A DNA stretch of 64,000 nt from Glandiceps talaboti (taxonomy: Eukaryota > Hemichordata > Enteropneusta > Spengelidae): positions 11,976,001-12,040,000 of the forward strand of contig NC_135558.1 of the NCBI RefSeq assembly GCF_964340395.1, written 5' to 3'. This document shows, piece after piece, positions 11,205 through 49,445 of the stretch. The stretch's first letter is position 1; every line of letters starts with the position of its first letter. The translations under genes were made by a program, and so were the position numbers. The notes below the pieces were generated by a model. The model made no database searches, was not told the DNA's origin, and saw only the letters and a list, made by a program, of their open reading frames with translations.

Positions 11205-11715
11205 TTTACGTCTAGATCAAAATTTCTAAATGAATGAATTGTAAATATTGTTTATTTTGACTTCAGTTGAAAATTTACACCATGTAGTTATGTCAAAAAA
11301 CTACATCACAATGTCTGTGGGAGAGAGAGGTACACTTGACACTGAAGGGGTTTATAACATCAGAAATGCTTTTGCCCTGTGATATTAATTAATTTTCATG
11401 TATAATGTGACTGTCATGTGACAGTATATAATTGTCATGTGATAGTAAGTGATTAGCATGTGATAGTATGTGGTTGTCATGTGATCATACCTGCACATTG
11501 GTACAGTGACTTGGTATTTATGACCAATACGTCCCATCCACATGGTCTTTGGATGTGGATTACCCGGCCATGCAAGTGACTTCCTTGATGTGAGCGTTGC
11601 AGAGTCCTTCATGGTGGTGAATAACATTGGTGAAAGTCTCAGCATGACAAACTTCGGGGTTCATCTTCCACCAGTCGTCTTTTCAAATTACAAAAGGGAA
11701 AGTAAGATTACATGA
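11205..11715 (-). pseudogene. Inverted, decayed copy of one MYP exon with flanking introns
   Basis: The minus strand matches gene A about 1265-1770: the end of one intron, the exon encoding DWWKMNPEVCHAETF, and the start of the next intron with its 20-bp repeats. The exon copy is 11491-11678 (188 bp against 184 bp in A and B). The extra 4 bp after the ACTTGCATG block shift the frame, and there are replacements such as Arg to Leu in HHHEGRC. Since intron flanks are included it is a DNA-level copy, not a retrocopy. No other MYP exons surround it. Confidence 0.9.
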
Positions 11716-11988
11716 ATAAAGACAATGACTAGAAAGTTAGAGTTTTGGAACACATTTCGTCTAGTCCCATCTCAATGATACAGTCTTTCGCCAACTATTA
11801 AGAATCCAGAATTTCCTTGATAGAGAAAACCAACAGAATCTTTTATCAATTTTGAACTCATTTTATTACCGAAAACACGATTCTGTTAACAAACGTTGTA
11901 AAAAACCTCCAGGTGTCTCTGTGTTCGACGCTTGACATGTATGTACAAGCCGCCCCTTTTTGCCAGATTTAGAACGAGAACACAGTAA

Positions 11989-12042
11989 GGGGCGAGATCA
12001 AAAGTTCAATGTAGGATAAAAAACTAAATTCTTTTACTATTG

Positions 12043-12073
<31 letters not shown>

Positions 12074-12426
12074 GGGGGGGGGGGGGGGTTGGAGCCATCC
12101 TACAAAAATCGAATTTACTCTTAATGAATTGTTTGTACCCCTAATATTTCTTTAAAAGGTGTCAAATTGAGAAATGGAAGAATTTGCGATGTAATAGTAA
12201 ATACATGGCACTAAAATAAAGTAAAGTGTCAACAAAAGAAGTATTTTTCACTCACTACATACTGGCTTTGTATTCATAGCACTACATACTACTAAATACT
12301 GATTTGAATTTGATTGTGCTGTCTGCAACAATTTTCAATTTCGGCCAATTTAGTCAGAAGGGGAGGGGTCTGAGGCCTAAGTGTGAATTTGTTTATTATC
12401 CTACATTCAACTATTGATCTCGCCCC
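11989..12426. mobile_element. PIF/Harbinger-like MITE with TAA target duplication
   Basis: 438 bp with inverted ends: GGGGCGAGATCAAAAGTTCA on the left and TTGATCTCGCCCC on the right, extending to about 45 bp with few mismatches (shared AATGTAGGATAA block). TAA flanks both sides (11986-11988 and 12427-12429). A (GT)n/poly-G run lies inside at 12043-12088. No transposase. The 3-bp TWA duplication fits PIF/Harbinger MITEs. Confidence 0.78.
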
Positions 12427-12754
12427 TAAGCAGAAAGTGACCGTATCAGCAGATGACGTCATCGAAACTCAAACAAAGGGCATTGCAACAACAAAGGGGT
12501 ACGGTCTGTAACTTTATGGTTGTGGTTTTTATTTTGTTTCGTTTTGAAGTATCGATCCTTATCATATTCCTACGACTATAAAACGCGTTGATTTATGTCT
12601 ACAAAACAGGTAGAATTCTTCCAAGTTTTCTGACATGAAATAAAAACATTATGACATAATTTTTTGGTTACCAAAATATTTCAAAACACCAGAGTCCCAA
12701 TTACCAAGTGTCTTTGTGTATACTCTAGCGCCCGCTATCACCCATGTTCTTGTA

Positions 12755-12756
<2 letters not shown>

Positions 12757-12838
<82 letters not shown>
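12757..12838. repeat. (TA)n microsatellite
   Basis: About 40 TA units, almost uninterrupted. The poly-Ile-Tyr ORF over it is an artefact. Confidence 0.95.
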
Positions 12839-12841
<3 letters not shown>

Positions 12842-12899
12842 TTGCTGTATTGAGAGTGTTCTAACTTTTAACATCGTCGCATAGTTTGGTCATCTTTCT

Positions 12900-13075
12900 G
12901 TTAGAGATAAGACAATACTGTCGAGAATTGGAAATATATGTAGTAAACGTGTAGGGTTCATGTTCACAGAGCTTGGAGAACTGTACAAACAGGCTCTCCG
13001 TAGGAAAGGTCTGTCAATTCTCAATGATGCATCTCACCCACTAAATGATAGGTTACCTGGTTTGACATTGAAATG
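12900..13075 (+). mobile_element. Possible LINE ORF2 C-terminal fragment
   Basis: One frame reads RIGNICSKRVGF, then YKQALRRKGLSIL, then DASHPLNDRLPGL, which resembles the end region of some LINE-type ORF2 proteins where a conserved HPL/HVL..F/L motif occurs. Other frames are broken. No tail or boundaries were found. Low-confidence reading by eye. Confidence 0.3.
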
Positions 13076-14699
13076 ATTAACAAATTAAAAGGTCATGAGT
13101 TAAACATTAACGAAAGGATATTAATTCGTCTGGTGAAAAAATACCCTCTAACTTATGTTGGTGAACACTGCGATATTGGTGTAAAGCCGCCCTAAAATAC
13201 AATTCATGGTCCAATATCAAAGAGATTTGGCTTTTCAGGTCGAGCTCTTCGTCTGTTTGTTTTTTTACAAAGTTAATTTGTGTGAATGAATCACGTACGA
13301 AGATAAACATATTTATGTGATCTTCATTTGATTTGAAAATATATTTTGAGTCCTATTGAGTACCTTGCTGTGAATTTCTGTATATTAGTATATAAGGGGA
13401 CAAGCCCAGACTAGCTGCAATCTATTTCCTGATTCCCCACTTACCCACTGTTATATTTATTTGGGGTAAATAAAACTATTATGTTATTTTGCAATCATGA
13501 CCAAAATAGAAAATGGATTCTGATCTGAAACGTCAGCTTGTTTTGTAAAATCGTACTTGGACTGACTATTTGGGACTAAACGTTACGTTGCTACCCTGAA
13601 GAACCAACAATCACTACTTTTTTTCTTCACCATAACGATGCTGTGAACAAACATGTACATTTGTACTAGTTTATCGGGTCAACAGTACTCAGTGGTTTAT
13701 CGCTAACAACAATGTACATCTATCAGAATTTGTGTTATTAGATAACGATTGGCCGGGAAGTGACTATATATGCACAGTTTGCTAAGCCCCCGTCATATTT
13801 CGACGTTCGGGTACTGAAATCACAGTGGCGTGTTTTTAATGCTTATAAGGGTCATTTGAGGTAATCTAGATATTATGGCAGTTTGTTGACATGAACTCAG
13901 CAGAACACCATTGTGTGCAAATGATGTCTCGCCATAAAAGCACTGCATAATAAATGATTTGCATAGGTTTGTGATTATACAGTGCAGACAAGTCAGCAAA
14001 TTGAAAGCGACATCCAAAAAAGTTGGCGGATACTTCATAGATATAGACATATAGGTTGGGTGGACCCATAGTAAACATTAGTCTAGCTTCTCCAGAATAT
14101 GATAGTTGTCTAAGTTTTGAATGAGGAACAGACTTTATTCTTACTGAGATGAGAAAGATGCGAGACATTGCTCTCATCACTTTTGAAAGACAACGGTCAA
14201 ACAGATGTTTGTTTGTCACCAACAACGCCATCATCACAACCGTTATTTGACGCAAAATTGACACCATAAAGTGCACTGAACTGAATGAACGGAACTTAAA
14301 ACAGTACTCGTCCTCTGTCGATGACTGAAATGAGATTTATTCCACCAAATATAAATGATAACTGTATTAAATAATTATTCACAATAAGAAAAATAACAAA
14401 ACATTTCTAATGAGGATCGTGGATAGTCCACTTAAATACTCATCATGTCCATGGTCTTATATCTCAAGGTAAATAAAAACACGGCGCACAAATAAGTCTA
14501 ATTATAAGTAACTAAATATAGATATATGATTGTGTAATACGCAATTCTTGTGTACCACGTCCTTCTCTATATCGTTCTTTATCGCCACAACTTGACATAA
14601 CATAACGATAACAAACAAATAATTTATCTGTCACGCAGACAAATACACACAAACAAACACAAATGCTACAGAGATCCATTCGGGTTTGGGACTACGTGA
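13076..14699. other. Spacer without recognisable features
   Basis: Low GC sequence. The longest open frame (minus, 13866-14276) has no splice context, no recognisable motif and no codon bias. No repeat family in this window matches it. Confidence 0.4.
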
Positions 14700-15046
14700 C
14701 AGGACTATGTAGCACGCTCTATATCACGTTGCTGTGGAAATGTCAAGGCTTTTCTAATCAGTCCACAGGCTATCCCAGAGTCACCCAGGCCCGGCAAACA
14801 TCGCACCTGCGGGCTCCGTGTGAGTAATCGTCCCCGACTTTTCGAGTCATTACTCCAGGAGTCCCCCCAAAATTCGCACTCGTCTTGTGAGTGAGAAACG
14901 GCTGAGTGATACAGCCTACCCATCTGTAGAACACTCACCCTGGGTTTGGGTCGGTCACAGAAAAATCCCCTGTTTCCAGTGGGATTCGAACTCGTGACCT
15001 CCCAACTGCTAATCCTGTGCGCTAACCACTATGCTACAGGGAGCCG
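14700..15046 (-). mobile_element. tRNA-derived SINE upstream of gene B
   Basis: Read on the minus strand, the head has a pol III box A-like TAGCATAGTGGTTAGCGC and a box B-like CACGAGTTCGAATCC about 35 bp apart, followed by a body of about 280 bp with no coding capacity. The 5' end is near 15046. The exact 3' end is uncertain. Confidence 0.72.
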
Positions 15047-15348
15047 CTGGGAGGAATTCCCAGCACAAAAAAAAATATTAAAAAAACAAAAAATATATAT
15101 ATATGTCCTTCACTTCACCTCATCAGTTAATTATAATGTGTTTTGCATAATTCAGTACACAACTCGTAAACTGTCGACGACCCTCGACAAATCTGTCGTC
15201 CTACGTGGCCCTACGTGTTTATCGAGATGAGTTGTTGAAGTAAAGATAACGAAACGAATACAAACCTATACGACAATATTGCCCGTATATGAATTCAAAA
15301 GCTTTATCTTCTACAGCGCGCTAAGGGGTCCTACATATACTCCGAGGG

Positions 15349-15355
15349 TATAAAA
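15349..15355 (+). promoter_or_regulatory. TATA box of MYP-like gene B
   Basis: TATAAAA lies 53 bp before the start codon, which places transcription start at about 15378-15385 and leaves a 5' UTR of only about 20 nt. A strong TATA box suits a tissue-restricted, highly expressed secreted protein. Confidence 0.7.
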
Positions 15356-15401
15356 TCAAACAGCGGAAAGTTTGACACTCTATTCTGAACAGGTGATCAG
15401 A

Positions 15402-43169
<27,768 letters not shown>

Positions 43170-43407
43170 TTGAAAACTCTTTGACATATCAATATGAAAA
43201 CTTATGAAGTATTTCATTTGACTTTTCTCTTTTCTTCATACTTTGTCACAACTTATTAACATCAAATGAACACTGCACAATTTCATACAAGTTCATCGCT
43301 TCTCTATTAAAATATAATCTTCTCTACTTTAAAAGTTTACAAATTTAACAACTGTGAAATTTTGATTGTTGATGATATTCTTTGCACCAGTTTTTTATTC
43401 TGTAAAA

Positions 43408-43413
43408 AATAAA
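43408..43413 (+). terminator. Candidate polyadenylation signal, gene B
   Basis: AATAAA 239 bp after the stop codon, conserved with gene A. It sits at the start of an 80-bp tandem repeat. Confidence 0.5.
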
Positions 43414-43735
43414 ACATGCACTTCTTAGCAGAAACCCATCTGGTGTGATTGCCTTATTATGCTGATTAGATACAGGAGATCAGTATGCATAAAACATGCC
43501 CTTCTTAGCAGAAAACCATCTTGTATGATTGTCTTATTATGTAAATTAGATAAAATAGATCAGTATGTATGAACCATGCAATTCTTGGCAGAAAAAACAT
43601 CTGGTGTGCTTGTCTTAATTATTACACAAATTAGATACAGCAGATCAGTATGTATGAACCATGCACTTCTTAGCAGAAAAACATCTGGTGTGCTTGTCTC
43701 ATTATGCAAACTAGATACAGCAGATCATTAAATGT
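43408..43735 (+). repeat. About 80-bp tandem repeat after gene B (four units)
   Basis: Four units with CTTCTTAGCAGAAA, CATCTGGTGTG and AGATCAGTATG. The first two begin with (AT)AAAACATGC, close to a polyadenylation signal. Gene A has fewer units. Confidence 0.78.
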
Positions 43736-43814
43736 AAATTTTTTTGTTTCATCAAGTAGAAGTTCTTAATGCAGACATAAACTTTAGAAGGGATTTTTGA
43801 TAATTCAAGATAAT

Positions 43815-44400
43815 ATGTATCTGGGATGGGAAATAATTAGCTTCTTGCACTAACTTGGATTCTTTGCTACTTACTGTACCGATAGGTTGTCAGGCACACA
43901 GTTCATCACATTTCATGGCCTCTGTGTAACCTACATATCGCTAGGTATTCCATGACCAGGAGACACACGAGCACACTATTTACATATGTTTAAATCTTTT
44001 CAAATATCTCAGTTTGCTTTAAAAACCAATAAGAAATGCATATTTTTGTTTTTGGAAGAGGTATTGTGGCAATTCGGAACACAACAGTTGGATGGCATGT
44101 TCACATTTTGATGTAGATTAACTCTAAACTGACAACTGACATGCTACTGCTAGTCTTGGGTCACAGAGAGGTTATGAAAAATTGAGCTACAAAGCAACTC
44201 TGGTACAAAATAAAAAAAAAGATTTAAACTGAATTTAGACAACATGTCCTGACCAGAAATGCTTTTCTTTTTGTGGCCACCATGCCTAATTACCAAAATA
44301 TGTCAATAACTTATTAAAACTGACAGCTACATCAATAATCAGGACATATGTGCTTTGGTATTGCAAATATATGTACCAAGTTAAAATGAATTTGAAGCGT
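43815..44400. other. Spacer after gene B, no gene seen
   Basis: Homology to the gene A flank has ended. AT-rich, no ORF of interest, no recognised repeat. Confidence 0.4.
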
Positions 44401-44568
44401 GCAGTCTTGAGATATAGCCTAATTACCGAAAACTATTAATTACATAAATTGCTCATTAATATTCACAGAATTTTTACCAAAACCTAATCAAGTCTTACCA
44501 TTGCCCTACAGAATACGACTTCAAAATTTTGTTTGAATTGAGCAAGCCGTTATGGAGAAAACGATGAC

Positions 44569-44599
<31 letters not shown>

Positions 44600-44645
44600 C
44601 AGACTTCCATCTACTAAATACATCTCTTCCTTACGGAAGAAAAAT
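44400..44645 (+). repeat. Interspersed repeat end: (ACAG)n plus terminal hairpin
   Basis: GGAGAAAACGATGACACAG leads into (ACAG)n (44568-44599) and then a small hairpin TCTTCCTTACGGAAGA (44625-44640). The same architecture (a 'GAGAAACAG'-like phrase, a GACGG tract, then a hairpin) is seen at 47690-47792, so the two may belong to one class of element. The 5' limit is not resolved. Confidence 0.5.
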
Positions 44646-44914
44646 AGAAACAATCCAACCATTTTCCAAAAGATTCTCTCTTTACTAGAACGAAAGCATG
44701 TCATTGACAAAAGCATACTCCAAAAGAATATAATTTGATATACATGTAATAATATAAAGTAAACTGATAAAGTATAAATACCGAACAAACATACCGCTGT
44801 TTGGTTGGGGTTTATATTGGCAGTTTTACTGTCCCTACAAATAAGTATTCATTCAGTAACTAAAAATATTGCTAAATACTGCTAATAAACATATATTGTC
44901 ATCACCATGGGAAT

Positions 44915-45060
44915 CAGTGATTTTGCTAAGAGCGGTAAGTGAGTAAAATCTACCGGGGTACCCAAACAAAATTACCATAGATTTTATGGGATAACACTGC
45001 CATTTTTACCACTTTCTCCGTTTCTGTTACCGGGGTTCCACAACCTTAGCAAAAACACTG
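44915..45060. mobile_element. Small hAT-like MITE
   Basis: 146 bp with inverted ends CAGTGATTTTGCTAAG and CCTTAGCAAAAACACTG and inner pairing CTACCGGGGTACCC / GTTACCGGGGTTCC. The CAGTG..TTTGCTAAG terminus is hAT-like, but no target duplication was seen. Confidence 0.6.
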
Positions 45061-45527
45061 ACAATACAGGTATCTGTAAGAAACTTTCAGGCAGACAGTG
45101 ATGTGACAAGATACTTCAAGACGTAATTTTGAAACATGTTGTGATAAAATGAATGAACTTTAATAAAAATTCTTTTTTTTTTTCTCGTGAATGAAGATAA
45201 TCAGATTATGGCATTGTGTTTAAGTATTCTCTTGTAATAGACATTTCATTAATAGCTATGATTTTGTATTTTGACCTGTAGCTTCTGATCTCAACAGAGA
45301 AACCACTTATTCTCTCTCTCGTTTCTATTTTTACCAGAAATGAATGTTGTCATATGGAAGTTCATGTTCAAATATTGCACAGCGTAGAGGAAGTTTCATC
45401 TATGCATAAGACTTCACAATTACATATTTCTGTTCAATATGCCATATTTTAGTTATTAATAGATAACAGAAAGATTACAAATTATATAGTTTAGCCATGG
45501 AGGCTGTTCAGACTATTAGACAGAGCC

Positions 45528-45800
45528 AATAGGCCATTCCAGACTGCAAACAGGAAATTAAGAATACAGCACCCTTGCCCAAACTGGGGGTATGATCACT
45601 TCAGCTAGTACCAATTCTTAAGAGCATTGTCCCTTGGTATTCTGTAGAAGTGTAAATAAGGGATGTTTTTTGTATTGTTCAGACATCGAGGAAAGCAGCA
45701 GTGCTCTATGATTAACCAAGTAACCTATACCATGTATACCCCCAAGGTACACATAGACAGGAAGCAGAGCGCCACCATGGCAAATTGTGGATAGGCCAAT
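45528..45800. mobile_element. MITE with AATAGGCC ends, copy 1
   Basis: Starts CCAATAGGCCATTCCAGACT and ends GTGGATAGGCCAAT. The interior (CCTTGGTATTCTGTAGAAGT, GATTAACCAAGTAACC, ACACATAGACAGGAA) matches the copy at 56650-56903. No coding capacity. Confidence 0.72.
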
Positions 45801-46079
45801 TATCAAAAGTGTGGGCCAGACTAGTTGAACACTGTGGCACCCTTTGAAAAATACCCTTTAAAGCATTTCAACGCAAATGTCAACAGCACCCTGAGCCTCT
45901 GCTTATCTTATTTTTCAAAAATGTAATGTTCAGGTTCAGGGGCGTTTAACATAACACTCGGTTCCATAATTCGATACCCCCTTCCCCTCCCCCCCCACAC
46001 ACCTTTGCTTTGCATTGACCCTGGCATTAAACGATGATGACAAAATGTACTCATTATCCATAATCTGTTACATCCTTCA

Positions 46080-46720
46080 ACAAAGCCTCTTGCAAAGGAA
46101 ATTCCCATTTAGACTTATTTCTGCCTTTAGTAGACAAAGGGCAAGCACAAAGAGTGCCCAGACAAGGAGATTCAGGTACTCATGATGTCATCACCAATTT
46201 GTTTTCCCATAAATCCTTGCAGGAAAATCACAATTAGACTTATTTCTGCCTTTCTTGGACAAAGGGCAAGCACAAAGAGTGCCCAGACAAGGAGATTGAG
46301 GTACTCATGACGTCATCACCAATTGTTGTCCCATAAATCCTTGCAGAAAATTCCCAAAATGACTGAACACATTTCAAGTGTAGCACAGCCTTTTTCAAAA
46401 TAAGATTTCAAAGTTAAGTAAGTTACGAGGTGATATTTATCACCTACGTTGATAGCAGTAATCAATATAAGTATATAAAAGGCAGAAATATATCTGATTG
46501 GACTTTTCCTTCAAGTTGATAGCAGTAATCAATACAAGTGTACTAAAGGCAGAAATAAGTCTGACTGGACTTTTCCTTTTAAGTTGATAGCAGTAATCAA
46601 TACAAATGTACTAATGGCAGAAATAAGTCTGACTGGACTTTTCCTTAAGTTGATAGCAGTAATCAATACAAAGTGTACTAATGGCAGAAATAAGTCTGAC
46701 AGGACTCTTCCCTTAAACAT
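46080..46720. mobile_element. Composite foldback-like element
   Basis: Left block: two direct units of about 125 bp with AGACTTATTTCTGCCTTT and GGGCAAGCACAAAGAGTGCC. Right block: four direct units of about 75 bp with GTTGATAGCAGTAATCAAT and GGCAGAAATAAGTCTGACTG. The ends are inverted relative to each other (AGACTTATTTCTGCC versus GGCAGAAATAAGTCT). No ORF of note. Confidence 0.6.
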
Positions 46721-47280
46721 GGCATCAAACTCTATAAGTCGTAATATGGCATATTGACAAGATTGTTCCCTTTCATCTGTATATAATCTTTTACATAAAT
46801 AACACAACTCTACTTTGCATTCAGGAAATTTCCTTGCTTGCATCAAAACCAAGGCGATGATGAAATCAATGTTACTTCTACCATACACATATTCAGGAAA
46901 AATAGTTTGTTTTCCAATAACTTACTACTGATAGTACATTATTGCTTGATCACTGAAGAATTGTTGTGAAAAGTTCAATGCAAACAGACATAGCTGCATT
47001 GTTTTCTAAAAGAGGTAGTTCTGTAATAAAGCACCTGTGATATTTAATTATACTAAATGTTTATGAGACATGACAAATTTTATCACTGCTTTAGCATCAT
47101 GTTGTCATAGGGTAAAGGACAAATAATCAATTCTGTTCTCGTAATTTTCGGAATTCAAATATTATTTTCTCTACATTTCAAATAAAGTTTTAATTATTGT
47201 TTCCGCTCACTATTCCCCCCTATTTTCTACTGTTACAACTGTCTCATCTGAGTTTACCAACTTTGCATTTAATTAGCAGA
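46720..47280. other. Spacer, no gene seen
   Basis: AT-rich with no recognisable coding or repeat content. Confidence 0.35.
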
Positions 47281-47919
47281 TTGCTAATCCTAGAACAAAC
47301 TCATGGGCTAATTGCCCAATTAACAAGTCATTGAGAATGACATAGTCCCCGCTATGATTGGGTTTTAAGGAATTATCACTACTCTGATCACGCATGTCTG
47401 AGTTATGGCTTTGGACATTGAAAAATCGCAAACAAAATGGCTGCCAGGTGGCCATATTGGATCGTATCACAACAACAATGAATATGCGCATGTATGTCAT
47501 AGAACACTATCCTAAATCCAACTTTGAGTGAGATCTGCTCAAGCATGTCTGAGTTATGGCTTTGGACATGAAAATTCACAAACAAAATGGCTGCTAAGCG
47601 GCCATATTGGATCGTATCATGAAACAAATTGACGTGCATATGTATGCCATTGTATGTTGCCCCTGTACCAAGTTTGAAAAAAATCGGTCCAGGTATCTCC
47701 AAGAAACAGCTGCGGACGGACGGACGGACGGATGCACGGACAGACGGAACCCAATCCATAAGTCCCCGTCCCGGACTTCGTCCGGCGGGGACTAACAAGC
47801 AGTGAGTAAACATCTACTGATCCAAGTAATGGCATGAGTTGGATCAGTGGATGTTTACACTCACTGGGTAATGCAGTTAATTGGGCAAATAACCAGTGAG
47901 TTTGTTCTCAGATTAGCAA
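47281..47919. mobile_element. TIR element containing a duplicated segment, (GACG)n tract and strong hairpin
   Basis: The ends are inverted: TTGCTAATCCTAGAACAAAC on the left and GTTTGTTCTCAGATTAGCAA on the right, continuing into GGGCTAATTGCCCAATTAAC / GTTAATTGGGCAAATAACC. Inside, a segment with GCATGTCTGAGTTATGGCTT and AAATGGCTGC..GGCCATATTGGATCGTATCA occurs twice. A GGACGGACGGAC tract and a hairpin at 47761-47792 (AGTCCCCG..CCGGAC-TTC-GTCCGG..CGGGGACT) follow. It is possibly one element inserted in another. Confidence 0.65.
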
Positions 47920-48114
47920 GGTACTCCTTAAATGTGAAGCTGATAAACTCTGATAAGACATTGATAGCAGGTAGGAAACAGGAAAAAAAAAGTGAGTGGT
48001 AACAATAATTAAAAACTTTATTGGAAATATACAGAAAATAATATTAGAAATCTGGAAAATCGTGAGAACAAAATTGATTATTCATACTTTTCCCTGTGAT
48101 GTTATGATCATTAG

Positions 48115-48455
48115 TGATTAAGGTATCATGTGTTGTTTGATAGCCAATTAATGTTGGTCAGACTATAATGTTACGCTAAATAACCAATCCCAATTGATCA
48201 AAGTATGAAATGTTATGTAGCCAATCAGGGTTGATCAAACTATATTGTGATATGAAATAGCCAATCACTGATGGTGTAACTACTACAGCGTGATCATTCA
48301 TAGGTAATCAAGTGATTATCTAACTACAGAAGGGTCCTAAATCACCAATGGTGTAATTACAGTGATTCTAAATAGCCAATCACTGATAGCATAACAACAG
48401 AGTGATTCAAGAGAGCCAATCACTGCTAGTATAACTACAGAGTGATTCTATACTT
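48115..48455. repeat. Degenerate tandem repeat rich in CCAAT
   Basis: About seven units of about 45-55 bp, most with TAGCCAATCA followed by CTGAT..GTATAACTACAGAGTGATT. CCAAT is on the plus strand, downstream of the UCK gene. Confidence 0.65.
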
Positions 48456-49106
48456 ACAGAATTTATGGTTCTGCTTAGACAATTCTATAGGTTGAACAGA
48501 AAATGGCACTTTAAAACAAATAAATCAGATTTTTTTTTATAAATTGTTCACTTAGCTGCATGTTTGCCACAACATCTGTGGGTCAACATTTCCATGACAT
48601 TTGTTTGGCCTATTTTTGCACACCTTGCCTTTAACAAGAATAAAAGTATAACGTCCCAAATTTTGTTGACTGTCGATCGTCTACAAACTATGCTACGCAT
48701 AAACTTAAAATCTTAGCATAAAGTATACTGTTATTGAAATCTGAATTCAGTAGGGTTAAACTTAAAAGAACAAAAAAATATCGGTAAAGGCATTACTTAT
48801 AATGTGAAATACTTTTTCACTTTGCCTATAATAAAGATACAAGTAAAGTTTACAAAAATATAATACCATGGAACACACCTATAATTACCAAATACAGTCA
48901 ACATTTACACTGTACTTTTGTCAAACATAAAAATCAACATTTTTGATTTTCAATAAAGGTGAAAAGAATCATGGAATTTGTCTGGTGTCATTAGTAACTA
49001 GTGATAGATGACTTACAGACACAAAATATCACTGTAGATAAAATTGCACAAAATTTTTTTTTTTTGAGTATTTTACTGGATGTAAACATACACGTATAGC
49101 AACTTT

Positions 49107-49445
49107 GCCTTGTAGTATGTCACTGATGATCCAGCCTTCGGTTTACTAAGATGGACGCAAACTGAATCTATTGTTCTTCAATGTGGTAGATTACACAAGT
49201 GGGTGATAGCGGTTCCTCGATGGTGAGATTCTAATCACCCTATGATCAACATATTGTAAACACTGGAAGTCCCAGAACAGCACTGCAAGTTTATGGAGCT
49301 CTAAATAAACTAGTTTTCAGAGACGCATCCAGACTGAGACTATAATTAAACCAACTCAATAGCTTATCACTACATGTTGCAACGATAGTTTTAGTTTGTG
49401 TCTATCTTTAATAGTAAACCGAAGGCTCAACTACCAGGGTAATAA
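49107..49445. mobile_element. TIR element (MITE-like)
   Basis: GAT/GAGCCAGCCTTCGGTTTACTA-type left end (49130-49150) and AGTAAACCGAAGGCTCAACTAC right end are inverted. Pairing continues inward through GATGGACGCAAACTGAA / TTTAGTTTGTGTCTATC. About 330 bp with no coding capacity. Confidence 0.6.

Noticed and set aside
11385-11645. Minus-strand ORF resembling a MYP exon as a working exon
   Set aside because: It opens only in a frame shifted by the 4-bp insertion and has no partner exons nearby.
13866-14276. 136-residue minus-strand ORF as a gene
   Set aside because: No motif, no splice sites, no codon preference; composition like surrounding spacer.
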